Source: JBEIHX01 sp040381075 (lineage in GTDB: Bacteria; Pseudomonadota; Alphaproteobacteria; Caulobacterales; Aquidulcibacteraceae). From it: a stretch of 64,000 nucleotides of DNA. Made by a program: the position numbers and the translations under genes. The notes beneath the pieces are model-generated. The model saw only the letters and a program-made list of their open reading frames with translations, did not search any database and was not told the origin of the DNA. The stretch spans positions 74,639 to 138,638 of the forward strand of contig JBEIHX010000006.1 of assembly GCA_040381075.1 (NCBI GenBank). The letters run 5' to 3'. Below, one piece after another: positions 1 to 7,905 of the stretch; within the stretch, counting starts at the first letter, position 1; each line of letters opens with the position of its first letter.

Positions 1-795
1 CCGGTCCCATTCACCGGCCGAAATCAGTTTGTCACCGTTCCGGTTGAGGAGGAAATCCAGCTCGGCCTGTCCAGCTATCAGCAGGTTCTCACCGAAAGTC
101 AGGTCGTGCGCGGCACGCCGGAGGCTGGCCTCGTCGAGAACATCGGAGAGCGCCTGGCGCGCGCCGCAATGGAACTTGAGGACGAGTATGCAGCGCAGGG
201 GATGACGTTCACGCCGCTGGCGCGCCGGTTTGATTGGCGGTTCAATCTCATTTCCTCCGACCAGGTCAATGCGTTCTGCCTGCCAGGCGGCTATGTGGCC
301 ATCTACACAGGCATATTGCCGGTCGCTCGCAATGCCGATGGTCTCGCAGCGATTATGGGGCACGAGATTGCGCATGCGCTCGCGCGCCATGGCGCTGAGC
401 GGATGAGCCAGCAACAGATCGCGCAGTTCGGTCAATTGGCGGTGGGTCTCGCCGCGGGGGATCTTGATCCCGGGGCCGCCCGGCAGGTTCTGACGATTTA
501 TGGCATGGCTGCGCAGGGTGGCGTCCTGCTGCCGTTCAGCCGCAAGCATGAGGAAGAGGCCGACAAGATCGGCCTCGAACTGCTGACGCGCGCCTGCTTT
601 GATCCGCGTGAGGCCCCCTTGCTCTGGGAGCGGATGGCGGCGCTCGGCGGGGGCGAAAGCCAGCGTCCGCCTGAATTGCTGTCGACCCATCCTGATCCTG
701 CTCGGCGGGCTGAAAACTTCAGGGCCTGGATGCCTGAAGCCGTGCTGCGCTATGAGCGTTCATGCGGGCCCTTGCCGACGCGCGCTGACCCCTGA
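1..795 (+). CDS. M48 family metalloprotease, 5' end outside window
   Basis: The reading frame is open from base 1, so the gene starts upstream; 264 residues are visible. The zinc-protease motif HEIAH is encoded at 361-375, and a downstream EEEADKIG segment supplies the usual third ligand Glu of M48 peptidases, about 60 residues later. These are the hallmarks of the BepA/LoiP-like, soluble M48 group, which acts in the periplasm on misassembled outer-membrane proteins. The N-terminal lipoprotein or signal region cannot be checked because it is missing. A GTG at 106 is in frame but lies within the conserved domain and is unlikely to be the true start. The family is certain; the exact substrate is not. 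Confidence 0.85.
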   Translation, partial: PVPFTGRNQFVTVPVEEEIQLGLSSYQQVLTESQVVRGTPEAGLVENIGERLARAAMELEDEYAAQGMTFTPLARRFDWRFNLISSDQVNAFCLPGGYVAIYTGILPVARNADGLAAIMGHEIAHALARHGAERMSQQQIAQFGQLAVGLAAGDLDPGAARQVLTIYGMAAQGGVLLPFSRKHEEEADKIGLELLTRACFDPREAPLLWERMAALGGGESQRPPELLSTHPDPARRAENFRAWMPEAVLRYERSCGPLPTRADP

Positions 796-933
796 GGTTT
801 CCCGTCGCGGAGCGCCCGAGTCTGCTTCTTCAGCTGACCCTGAAGGCCGTAAACAGGTGACCCAGCGGAAAATCGTGCTACGTCCAGCCGCGCACGCACG
901 ATCGATGTGATCGGCGCCCGCGGGGTGCATGCA

Positions 934-1941
934 ATGGGCGATGTCTTGGCTTTGGCGGCGCAAAACCTGATGGCGCCGGCGATTCTGTTCTTCGTTCTTG
1001 GCGCGCTCGCCGGGTTCGCCCGCTCCGACCTCACGATCCCGGAGCCGATCGTCAAGACGCTGTCGCTGTATCTGCTCCTGGCGCTCGCCTTCAAAGGCGG
1101 CGTCGCCGCCCGGGCGACCGGGTTTACCGTTGAACTCGCCGCCGCAGCGATCGGCGGGATCCTGCTGTCATTTTTCATGCCATGGATCGCGTTCTGGATC
1201 CTGCGGGCTCTGAAACTTGATAAGTTGACGGCGGCGGCGACCGCTGCCCATTACGGCTCGATCTCCATCGTCACCTTCGCCGCCGCGAGCGATTTCGCGA
1301 CCCGGGCAGAGATCCCTGCGGCAGGTTTCATGGTGGCTGTCGCGGCGTTGATGGAGACCCCCGCGATCATCTCGGCGCTGTTGCTTGCCGGCGGCAAGGA
1401 TGCGGGCGCTGAAGCGACCTCGCAGGAAGGGGCGCAGACGGTCCGCGGCTGGTCGCCTGAACTCATTCGTGAAGTCGTGCTCAACGGGTCCGTTGTCGTG
1501 CTGGTCGGCTCCTTCGTCATCGGTCTCCTCACCGGGGACGCCGGCATGCGCAAGCTGGATGTCTTCGTGAATGCCTTCTTCCAGGGCGCTCTGTGCCTGT
1601 TTCTGCTGGACATGGGGCTGGTCGCCGCCCGCCGGCTTGCCCACTCCCGGCGCCTGACCGCAGCCCTGTTCGGCTTTGGGGTGGGCATGCCTCTGATCGG
1701 GGCGGCTCTCGGCCTTGGGGCGGCGCGCGCCATCGGGCTCGACGTCGGATCAGCCGGCGTGCTGGCCACCCTGGCCGCATCAGCATCCTACATCGCCGCC
1801 CCAAGCGCGATGCGCATTGCGTTGCCGGAGGCTGACCCGGGGGTCTATCTGACCCTGTCGTTGGGTGTCACCTTCCCCTTCAACCTGACAATCGGCATTC
1901 CTGTTTACTTTGGCGTCGCCAAGGCGCTGTGGGGGGGCTGA
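934..1941 (+). CDS. SbtA-family sodium-dependent bicarbonate-type permease
   Basis: A polytopic inner-membrane protein of 335 residues from the ATG at 934 (a GTG at 907 would add nine residues; neither has a strong ribosome site). The two inverted halves of the SBT fold are recognisable, including the C-terminal segment ASASYIAAPSAMR followed by LPEADPGVYL, which matches the cyanobacterial SbtA region SSSDISGPPTLR with Asp replaced by Tyr. That replacement suggests a proteobacterial subfamily whose substrate may not be bicarbonate. SbtA proteins import HCO3- with Na+. The gene is followed immediately by a PII-like gene, as in sbtA-sbtB pairs, and then by the Mrp-like genes. Family call firm, substrate inferred. 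Confidence 0.85.
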   Translation: MGDVLALAAQNLMAPAILFFVLGALAGFARSDLTIPEPIVKTLSLYLLLALAFKGGVAARATGFTVELAAAAIGGILLSFFMPWIAFWILRALKLDKLTAAATAAHYGSISIVTFAAASDFATRAEIPAAGFMVAVAALMETPAIISALLLAGGKDAGAEATSQEGAQTVRGWSPELIREVVLNGSVVVLVGSFVIGLLTGDAGMRKLDVFVNAFFQGALCLFLLDMGLVAARRLAHSRRLTAALFGFGVGMPLIGAALGLGAARAIGLDVGSAGVLATLAASASYIAAPSAMRIALPEADPGVYLTLSLGVTFPFNLTIGIPVYFGVAKALWGG

Positions 1942-1942
1942 C

Positions 1943-2251
1943 ATGGAAACCTTTCGCCGCAAGAGGCTGGAAATCGTCGTTGAGGCTCCGATGCTGGAAG
2001 CCCTCGAACGGATGCTCGGCGAGATCGGGGTCACTGGCTACACCGTTCTCGCCGGTCGTGAGGGCAGGGGCAGCAGCGGGCGCTGGATTGAGGAGGGCTT
2101 CACGAGCGCCTTCGAAAAACGAATAGTCATTGCCGTCATGACCGCAGACACAGCCGAAAAGGTTTTCACCCGGCTGAAGACGTTCTTTCAGCGCTACTCA
2201 GGTGTCGTCTTCTCCAGCGACGTCGATGTGATGCGCGCAGAGAAATTCTAG
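1943..2251 (+). CDS. PII-like regulator (SbtB-type)
   Basis: A 102-residue protein beginning METFRRKR, one base after the permease stop. It has the ferredoxin-like PII pattern: beta strand KRLEIVVEA, helix MLEALERMLGEIG, then VTGYTVLAGREGRG leading into the T-loop region and a second half with FEKRIVIAVMTAD. The VTGYTVL and GRG/GRW pattern is shared with SbtB-like proteins, which bind adenine nucleotides and dock on the cytoplasmic side of SbtA. There is no Tyr at the usual GlnB uridylylation position and no C-terminal Cys pair as in redox-sensing SbtB. Position directly after the permease supports control of it. The nucleotide ligand is unknown. Confidence 0.72.
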   Translation: METFRRKRLEIVVEAPMLEALERMLGEIGVTGYTVLAGREGRGSSGRWIEEGFTSAFEKRIVIAVMTADTAEKVFTRLKTFFQRYSGVVFSSDVDVMRAEKF

Positions 2252-2298
2252 CGCTGAAAATTGCGGGCAGGTCCTCCTGCCGCTCGCATTATCGCGCC

Positions 2299-2820
2299 AT
2301 GACCTTTAGCTTCTGCATGTTCGGCGGCGGCATGGAGATTCGCGTGCTTCGCGCTTTGGCTTTGGCGGCGGTGTTGAGCGTGGGCTGGCTCGGCCTCGCC
2401 GGTGTTCCGGCGTCATTGGCTGAGGCCGGAATCGCCGGCGCCGCGGTCCTCGCGGCGGGGGCGCTTGGCGCCCGCTTTACCGTCAGCGGTCCGGCCCGCA
2501 CCCCTGCCTTCAGGAAACTGCAGGCTCTGTTTTGGGCGGCGCGCGCCGGGCTGACCGCCCTTGTGCGCATGCCGCGCCTTTGCGCCAGGTCGCTCGCACG
2601 GGCGCGGCCTGGTGAATTCGTGCGTGTCCTGGTGGACGCGCCAACCGACCTTGGCCGGGCGGTGTCGGCCGGTGGGCTGGCGCTGTCGGGCGCAGGCGTC
2701 CTGGTCGATGTTGATGGCGCCGGGGTTCTGCTGCACGTGACCGGGCCGGGCAGGGTCGCCCGGGCGGATGTTCAGAGGGCGCGCAAGGCCGGGTCGTCGA
2801 TCGCGGGGCGGAAATCATGA
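2299..2820 (+). CDS. Mrp-like complex subunit E
   Basis: MrpE-type protein with two or three N-terminal hydrophobic segments and a soluble C-terminal half ending in GRVARADVQRARKAG. The ATG at 2299 gives 173 residues; in-frame ATGs at 2317 and 2332 are possible, and the last begins MEIRVLRALALAAVL, closest to the usual family start. It is first in an E, F, G, MbhD, B, C, D order like that of archaeal membrane-bound hydrogenase and many Mrp operons. It overlaps the next gene by four bases (ATGA). In known complexes MrpE is a structural subunit at the edge of the membrane arm. Identification rests on context plus size and hydropathy more than on sharp motifs. Confidence 0.65.
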   Translation: MTFSFCMFGGGMEIRVLRALALAAVLSVGWLGLAGVPASLAEAGIAGAAVLAAGALGARFTVSGPARTPAFRKLQALFWAARAGLTALVRMPRLCARSLARARPGEFVRVLVDAPTDLGRAVSAGGLALSGAGVLVDVDGAGVLLHVTGPGRVARADVQRARKAGSSIAGRKS

Positions 2821-3107
2821 TCGCGGGCGCCGCGGCATTGGCGTTTCTGGCGCTGCTCGCGGCGACGTTTCTCTTGCTCGCAATCGTCAGGGCAGGGGTC
2901 ATTCGTCTACAGATCACCATCGCCATGCTCACGGTGACCGCGCTTGCATTGGCCGCGATCGGGGCGGCCTACACAGGGTGGAGCCGCATGGACGCCGCCC
3001 TTGCTCTGGCCCTGGCCGCGCCAGGCGTCATCTTCACGCTGGTCGGACGGACCATGCGCAAGTCTGGCGTCGCCGGCATCGTCGCTGACGGAGAGTCTGG
3101 TGACTGA
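2817..3107 (+). CDS. Mrp-like complex subunit F
   Basis: A 96-residue protein with three membrane segments, starting ATGA over the stop of the E gene. Size, hydropathy and position fit MrpF. In ordinary MrpF the first loop reads RGPTLPDRVVALD, with functionally important Asp residues; here the matching stretch is RAGVIRLQITIAM (residues 25-37), so the Pro-Asp-Arg and the later Asp are gone. The arrangement is otherwise kept. It belongs to an operon in which the other subunits also lack their charged hallmarks. The alternative is an unrelated three-helix membrane protein, but gene order makes MrpF much more likely. Confidence 0.65.
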   Translation: MIAGAAALAFLALLAATFLLLAIVRAGVIRLQITIAMLTVTALALAAIGAAYTGWSRMDAALALALAAPGVIFTLVGRTMRKSGVAGIVADGESGD

Positions 3108-3441
3108 TGGTTTGAGCGTGCTGGATGTTCTGCAGACCGTCATCGCGGGGTCGGCGTTGGCGGCTGGGCTGGTGGCGGCCATCGCCGGACTGCTGCGTCT
3201 GGGGCGTGGCGGCGTCTACCTTCGCGCGCACGGCCTGACTCTTCTCACCGGGGCAGGCGGGCTCCTCGCCATGATCGCAATCGCGATCGAGAGCGGCGCG
3301 GGCCTCGTCGCCGCGAAGGCCCTGCTGGTCGGCGTCCTGGCATGCATGTGCGGACTTGCTGGCGGGTATGTCGTCCTGCGTGCTGCGCAGGATCTTGGCG
3401 TCGAGCCTGAGGCAGGTCCCACCGCGGAGTCGGATCGGTGA
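3100..3441 (+). CDS. Mrp-like complex subunit G
   Basis: Starts at the GTG at 3100, eight bases inside the F gene, and encodes 113 residues with three membrane segments. The segment GVYLRAHGLTLLTGAGGLL (residues 38-56) aligns with the MrpG/PhaG signature PDVYTRLHAATKAATLG: Tyr, Arg, His and Gly agree, but Pro-Asp is Gly-Gly and the conserved Lys is Leu48. This is the best motif support that the operon encodes a true Mrp-family complex rather than generic membrane proteins. It overlaps the following GTG start by four bases, so translation is probably coupled. Confidence 0.75.
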   Translation: MTDGLSVLDVLQTVIAGSALAAGLVAAIAGLLRLGRGGVYLRAHGLTLLTGAGGLLAMIAIAIESGAGLVAAKALLVGVLACMCGLAGGYVVLRAAQDLGVEPEAGPTAESDR

Positions 3442-3992
3442 AGTTCACACTCTTGCTCTTCATCGCAGGGTCCGGGGCGCTCCTGATGCTTGCCGCCGGG
3501 GCCGGCATGGCGGCGGCGCGCCGGCCGGCCTCTGCGGTCGCATGGTTTGCGGCGTTCCTGTGCGCGGCGGCCATAGCTTGCGCCGGGGTCGGCGCTGATG
3601 ATGCGGCTGTTCTGATTGGCGTCGCGCTCAGCATGTGTGTCTTCGCGGCTGCGAGCCTGGACGATGGCGATGGGGAAGAACCAGCATCTCCACCAGCGCG
3701 CTGGCGCCTCGCAATCAGCCTGGCCATGGTTGCTCTTGTCTGCGCCAGCGTCGCGCTGCTGGTTCCGATCACCCTTCTGGCCGGTGATGCAGCGCAAGGG
3801 CGGGATCGTGACGCCGCGGCGTTGACGCTGCAGGGCGTCGTCACCCAGACAGGGCTTTCAGACCCGTCAGCGGCCGCCCGCGCAATTGTGCGCAGCCTCG
3901 ATCTTGTTTTGCTTGCCGGCCTGTTTGTTGTGCTGGCCTCCATAGCCCTGCGCGCACGCCGAACAGCGGCGCCAATCGAGGATCGCCAATGA
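3438..3992 (+). CDS. MbhD/DUF4040-like subunit (MrpA C-terminal equivalent)
   Basis: 184 residues from a GTG overlapping the G gene stop. Residues about 18-75 read like the MbhD (DUF4040) domain: RRPASAVAWFAAFLCAAAI, then GADDAAVLIGVALSMCVF, comparable to the APDVALTQ stretch of MbhD. The second half has two further membrane segments separated by an extracytoplasmic loop and occupies the place of MbhE. In B. subtilis-type Mrp these domains are the C-terminus of MrpA; here they form a separate protein between G and B, as in archaeal Mbh/Mbs operons. Remote similarity only, supported by order. Confidence 0.6.
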   Translation: MKFTLLLFIAGSGALLMLAAGAGMAAARRPASAVAWFAAFLCAAAIACAGVGADDAAVLIGVALSMCVFAAASLDDGDGEEPASPPARWRLAISLAMVALVCASVALLVPITLLAGDAAQGRDRDAAALTLQGVVTQTGLSDPSAAARAIVRSLDLVLLAGLFVVLASIALRARRTAAPIEDRQ

Positions 3993-4417
3993 GCACGCCA
4001 CGCGACGCACCGGTGCGTGTGATCGTAAAACTCTTCCTCCCACTGACCGTCCTGTTCGGCCTTTATCTGGCTGTCGAAGGCCCCCTTGGCGCAGCGGGCG
4101 GGGTTGCAGGCGGTCTCGCGATTGCTGGCGGAGCTGCATGCCATCATGCAGTATTCGGGGGGGTCGAGGCGCGGCGCGCGGCGCCGCCGTGGCTCTGGCG
4201 CCTGATGATTGGTTTCGGCGTAATCGCCCTCGCCGTTGCGTGTCTTGCGCCGATTGTCGCGGGCGCGCCCATGCTGACCTGGGCGGGCGTTGATGAAGAG
4301 GCCGCCATGGCCTCCGCCTTGACGTCCGCGCGGCTCCTCGAGCTTGCCATGCTCGCCATCACAGCCGGCGCAGGCTCGCTCGTCGTGCACGCGCTCGCAA
4401 CGGACTTGCGCATATGA
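3989..4417 (+). CDS. Mrp-like complex subunit B (MnhB)
   Basis: 142 residues, ATGA overlap with the upstream gene. The N-terminal part VRVIVKLFLPLTVLFGLYLAV followed by a glycine-rich stretch matches the MnhB/MrpB pattern of a helix ending in LFGLYL and then a PGGGF-GG motif. Here the motif is changed to GAAGGVAGG, so the Pro and Phe are missing. Four membrane segments in all. MrpB is part of the A-B-C-F-G half of the antiporter needed for Na+ transport. The family is fairly clear from the first forty residues; ion transport ability is uncertain because hallmark positions differ. Confidence 0.7.
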   Translation: MSTPRDAPVRVIVKLFLPLTVLFGLYLAVEGPLGAAGGVAGGLAIAGGAACHHAVFGGVEARRAAPPWLWRLMIGFGVIALAVACLAPIVAGAPMLTWAGVDEEAAMASALTSARLLELAMLAITAGAGSLVVHALATDLRI

Positions 4418-4746
4418 TCGCCGATTTCGCGCCCGCCGAGCTCTTTTTGGGCGTGGGCCTGGTTGCAGCTGCGCTGTCTATCCTGTTCGGGCTCGCCATG
4501 GCCTTCGGCGCGCGGATGCGCATGAAGCGCCTGGTCGCACTCGTCATGGCGCAGATCGGCGTTTGTGTGCTCGCGGCCATGTCAGGCCGCGCCAGTAGTT
4601 TCGGACCTGGCGCCGATCCCGCGTTGGCGCCCACGCCAGGGCTGATGACCATGACCGGGCTCGCGGTCGCTGTAGCAACCCTGCTTGTGGGAGCGGTGCT
4701 GATCTCTCAGGCCTCGCGGGAATCCGGCGGGGATAGCGCCCCATGA
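4414..4746 (+). CDS. Mrp-like complex subunit C (NuoK-like)
   Basis: 110 residues with three membrane helices, ATGA overlap on both sides. Length and hydropathy are those of MrpC/NuoK. The family's C-terminal signature (DPLPQALVLTAIVIG) is represented by the degenerate stretch LAPTPGLMTMTGLAVAV (residues 71-87): the Pro and one Thr remain while Gln and the LVLTA core are lost. It lies between B and the first antiporter-like subunit, the normal place of MrpC. Function in the complex is inferred from position. Confidence 0.68.
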   Translation: MIADFAPAELFLGVGLVAAALSILFGLAMAFGARMRMKRLVALVMAQIGVCVLAAMSGRASSFGPGADPALAPTPGLMTMTGLAVAVATLLVGAVLISQASRESGGDSAP

Positions 4747-6218
4747 CGCCCCTGCAGGCGCTCTGGGTCCAAGCTGGTCCTGCCATCGCCGCCGGACTGA
4801 TCGTCAGCGCAGGCCTGTGCGCAGCTGTCGGGCATCGCAAAACCGCGAGCTGGCTGGCGATCATCTCGCTCCTGGCGGCGGGTTTTCTGTTCGCCTGTTC
4901 GCTGGCGAGCACTGGCGCGGCGCTCCCCCTTCGCATTCCGGTCGCGGGGTGGGGCGCCCCGCTCGGCGTCGAAGCTTGGATTGATCCCTTTTCAGCGTTC
5001 ATCTGCAGTTTGATCCTGTGGATATGTGCGCCCTGTCTGGTGATCTGCCTTGCGCGCACGCACGCCGGTTCGGCGAACGCCAGCCCTCCTGGCATCATCG
5101 GGGCGTTGACAATCTGCTCGGGGGCGATGTTTGCAGCGCTCCTGGGCGACATGATCAGCCTTTGGCTGGCCCTAACACTCGCAAGCTTCGGCGCTGTCGC
5201 GCTCGCTGCAGATCGACCTCAGTCCAGCGCCGGCGCATTCCGCGTGTTGATGGTCTCGGGCGCCGGCGGCGTGCTCCATGCCGTAGGCGTGGTTCTGGTC
5301 ATCGCGACCGCCGGAACCCCAGCCCTGCTCGGCTCGGCCGGGCAGATCGGCCGGTCTGGCGACGACGCACTGCTTGCGGTCGGGATGACCTGTGTCTTTG
5401 TCGGCGTGATCGCACAGTCGGGGCTATTTCCCTTTCACGCGGTCGTTGCACAGGCGGTTCGCGGCGCACCGCGCGGGAGCGGTCAGGCGCTTGTCATGGT
5501 CCTTGGCGTGGCGGCGATCGCGGTCCTGGCCCGATGGACCCAGGCGCTGGGCGCCGATGAGCCCAGCCGTCTGGCTGCGGTTGGCTTGAGTGTTCTCGCT
5601 GCATGGGGCGGGGTCGGCGCATTGGCAAGCGCAGCCGCGGCGGTGCGGGCTGGCGAGGTGAGGGCGGTCATACGATATGCCTTTGCGAGCGCGGCGATGA
5701 CCGCGGTGATGATGCTCGCAACGGGCGGACGCGTGGCAGATGCGGCGCTTCTCTGGCTTGCAGGAGCTGTGACTGGCGCCGCGGCGGCCGCTGTCGCGCT
5801 TGACGCGGGCGGTTATGATGACACGGTTCCGCTTGATCGGCTGGAAGGTTTCGCGGCGCGGGCTCCGATCATGGCTGCAGCGTTCGGCATCGGGGTCGCC
5901 GGCCTTGCGGCCCTGCCGCTGACACCGACATTTCTGGCGGCGTTTGAAGGCATGAGCGCACTGTTCGCAGCGCTGCAGCCGATCAAAGGCGCTGTCATCG
6001 CCGCAGTGATTGTCCTGCTGGCCACCGCCGCCCTGCGGATGGCCGAGCGCATTGTGAGCCGCACCGAGACCGGCCGTACGGTGGCCATGCGACGGGGCGC
6101 CATGCACTTGGCGGCGGCCATCTTTGCGCTCGTCCTGCTTGCTGGGGCATGGACGGCGCGTCCGCTCAACGAACTCGCGCTGCTTGCAGCCGGAAGCGTC
6201 CAGGAACCCTCGCGATGA
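4743..6218 (+). CDS. Mrp-like antiporter subunit 1 (MrpD/NuoN-like), charge-depleted
   Basis: 491 residues with about 14 membrane helices, of the proton-conducting membrane transporter family (MrpA, MrpD, NuoL/M/N). Alignment by eye: GDMISLWLALT matches the TM5 motif GDLFNLFVFFE, putting Thr145 at the conserved Glu. QSGLFPFH matches KAALFPLH of TM7, putting Gln225 at the conserved Lys. The TM8 Lys position is Val256. So three residues regarded as essential for ion translocation in relatives are absent although the frame is intact. Position after C is normal for MrpD. It may serve as scaffold or carry a different substrate. Confidence 0.8.
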   Translation: MTPLQALWVQAGPAIAAGLIVSAGLCAAVGHRKTASWLAIISLLAAGFLFACSLASTGAALPLRIPVAGWGAPLGVEAWIDPFSAFICSLILWICAPCLVICLARTHAGSANASPPGIIGALTICSGAMFAALLGDMISLWLALTLASFGAVALAADRPQSSAGAFRVLMVSGAGGVLHAVGVVLVIATAGTPALLGSAGQIGRSGDDALLAVGMTCVFVGVIAQSGLFPFHAVVAQAVRGAPRGSGQALVMVLGVAAIAVLARWTQALGADEPSRLAAVGLSVLAAWGGVGALASAAAAVRAGEVRAVIRYAFASAAMTAVMMLATGGRVADAALLWLAGAVTGAAAAAVALDAGGYDDTVPLDRLEGFAARAPIMAAAFGIGVAGLAALPLTPTFLAAFEGMSALFAALQPIKGAVIAAVIVLLATAALRMAERIVSRTETGRTVAMRRGAMHLAAAIFALVLLAGAWTARPLNELALLAAGSVQEPSR

Positions 6219-7663
6219 CACCGCAGGCGGTGATGCTGTTTGTGATGCTGGCGCCTGTCCTGGGCGGGGTGCTCTGCGAGGCCGTGGATCGCTGGCGAGA
6301 CGTGCGTGCGGCGGCTTCCATGATCATTGGTTTGGCCCTCCTTGCGGCGTCGCTGCTGTGCGCCGGCGAAGCGCTTGCCGGGATCCAGCCCGGTCTCAGG
6401 GCTGAACTTGGCGGCGGTCTGACGGCTGCCTGGCGGCTGGATCATCTGGCCGGATTTTCATCCGCCACGCTGGCGGCAGTGACGCTGCTCGTTCGATTGT
6501 TCGCGCTGGGTCAACCAAGGCGGCCGGGCATCATCGCGGACGCGAGCGCCAGCGGCCTCGCCCTCAGTGCTGCTTTCTGCGTGGTGTTCAGCGCGAATGC
6601 CTTCACCCTGGCGCTGAGCATGACGGCGATGATGCTCGGGCTCGCGCGGTTGGGGGCGGTGACGACGGCGCAGGCCGTCCGCGATGCCCGGTCCAACGTC
6701 TGGCGCGTGACGGCTGCCGGTTATGCGCTGTTGACGCCGGCGCTCGCGCTTGCGCATGGCCTCGCCGGAGGAGCGCCGTTCGCATCCGGAGGGCATCTCC
6801 CGGCACACACAGGCCCTGTCGCCGTCTCGGCCATCCTGATCATGAGCGTGTTTGGGGTGGCGGTGCTGTGCGTTGCGCCCCTTTCGGCCTGGCCAGCCTC
6901 CGTGATGCGCCGCGCGACGCCGGAGGCGGCTGCCTTTGGGGTCGCCGGGATTGCTTCAATCGCCGGGCCGGTGGCGCTGTTGCGTGTGGTTGCAGAGATC
7001 GTTGGCCCTGGTTTCACGCTGACCGCTCCAGCGACGCCGGTGTTGCTTGGATTGGCGGGCGCATCCGCCGCCATCTCAGCCGGGTTCGCTGTGGCTGCGC
7101 GCGACCTTGCCGGTCGGGTCGGTCATCTCGCAGCGGCGCATATGGCCTTGGCGGCCTTTGCGGCGCTGATGGCGACCCCGGCCGGCCTGGATGCCGGCGT
7201 ATTGCTCGTTCTGGTTCAGCCGTGGGCGCTCGCCTTGCTTATCATGGCGGCGGCGGAGCTTGGGCCGAGCGGCAGCGTGCTGCGCGCGACCCTGGAAGGG
7301 GCGGCGCGTCGCCATGTGCTGGCTGCGACCGGAGTCGTGGTCGCTGCACTGAGCTTGGTCGGTTTTCCCCCGTTCGCCGGACTATGGGCCAAGCTGCTGC
7401 TGACCCAGGGGGCCGTTGCAACGCCCCAGCCCTGGATCGCCGCCGCTCCTGTGGCTGCCTCGGCGCTTGCCGCATTCGCGGTCGCCGGGATTGTCGCGGC
7501 GAGCCTGCGCACGCCGGCCGACCCGGCCCATGTCCGTCCGTCCCCGCCCAATCTTGCTGTGGCCATCGCAATCGCCACGCCGATGCCGATCCTCGTGCTA
7601 TGGTTCCTTTTTGCTGAGGGCGCGATCAGAGCCATCGCACTCGGCCGTATCGAGGCGGGTTGA
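6215..7663 (+). CDS. Mrp-like antiporter subunit 2, charge-depleted
   Basis: 482 residues from the ATG at 6215 that overlaps the previous stop; an ORF opening 22 codons upstream is ignored because it would run far into the upstream gene. About 13-14 hydrophobic helices. Similarity to MrpD/NuoL is weaker, but APLSAW at 221-226 fits the FPLHFW region after TM7 and GFPPFAGLWAKLLL (383-396) fits the TM12 motif, including its Lys393. At the TM5 Glu, TM7 Lys and TM8 Lys positions I read Thr137, Val217 and about Ile249. A second D-type copy next to the first suggests duplication followed by divergence. Confidence 0.7.
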   Translation: MTPQAVMLFVMLAPVLGGVLCEAVDRWRDVRAAASMIIGLALLAASLLCAGEALAGIQPGLRAELGGGLTAAWRLDHLAGFSSATLAAVTLLVRLFALGQPRRPGIIADASASGLALSAAFCVVFSANAFTLALSMTAMMLGLARLGAVTTAQAVRDARSNVWRVTAAGYALLTPALALAHGLAGGAPFASGGHLPAHTGPVAVSAILIMSVFGVAVLCVAPLSAWPASVMRRATPEAAAFGVAGIASIAGPVALLRVVAEIVGPGFTLTAPATPVLLGLAGASAAISAGFAVAARDLAGRVGHLAAAHMALAAFAALMATPAGLDAGVLLVLVQPWALALLIMAAAELGPSGSVLRATLEGAARRHVLAATGVVVAALSLVGFPPFAGLWAKLLLTQGAVATPQPWIAAAPVAASALAAFAVAGIVAASLRTPADPAHVRPSPPNLAVAIAIATPMPILVLWFLFAEGAIRAIALGRIEAG

Positions 7664-7905
7664 TGAACTGGAGAAAGCCCGATCTGTCCCGCCTGGCGCT
7701 TATCGGCGCCGTGGTCATCCTGATTTGCGCCAGCGCCGGCCTTGCCCTTGATGGCGTGCGCCGCGCCGTTGGGCGGCCCGGCCTGGCGGAAGCCCCCGCA
7801 GCTTTCTCCCTGATCGGATTTCTCGCTCCGGCGCTTGCCTGCATTATTGCGCTTGGTTGGGCCCGGGTTGATCGCGGTCGCGGCGCAGGCCGGGAGGAGC
7901 CATGA
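7663..7905 (+). CDS. Small two-helix membrane protein of the Mrp-like operon
   Basis: 80 residues from the ATG at 7663, which shares a base with the upstream stop; a TTG three bases earlier is less likely. Two predicted membrane helices (about residues 12-30 and 43-62) separated by DGVRRAVGRPGLAEAPAAF, with a basic C-terminal tail. I do not recognise the family. Its place inside a run of four-base overlaps between two antiporter-like subunits strongly implies a stoichiometric part of the same complex. It could be compared in size with MnhF/G- or MbhI-type accessory subunits, but no motif supports that. Confidence 0.6.
   Translation: MNWRKPDLSRLALIGAVVILICASAGLALDGVRRAVGRPGLAEAPAAFSLIGFLAPALACIIALGWARVDRGRGAGREEP

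Noticed and set aside
3245..4390. Minus-strand frame of 381 residues
   Set aside because: Opposite to the overlapping Mrp-like genes, whose hydropathy and junctions are clearly real. High GC keeps antisense frames open.
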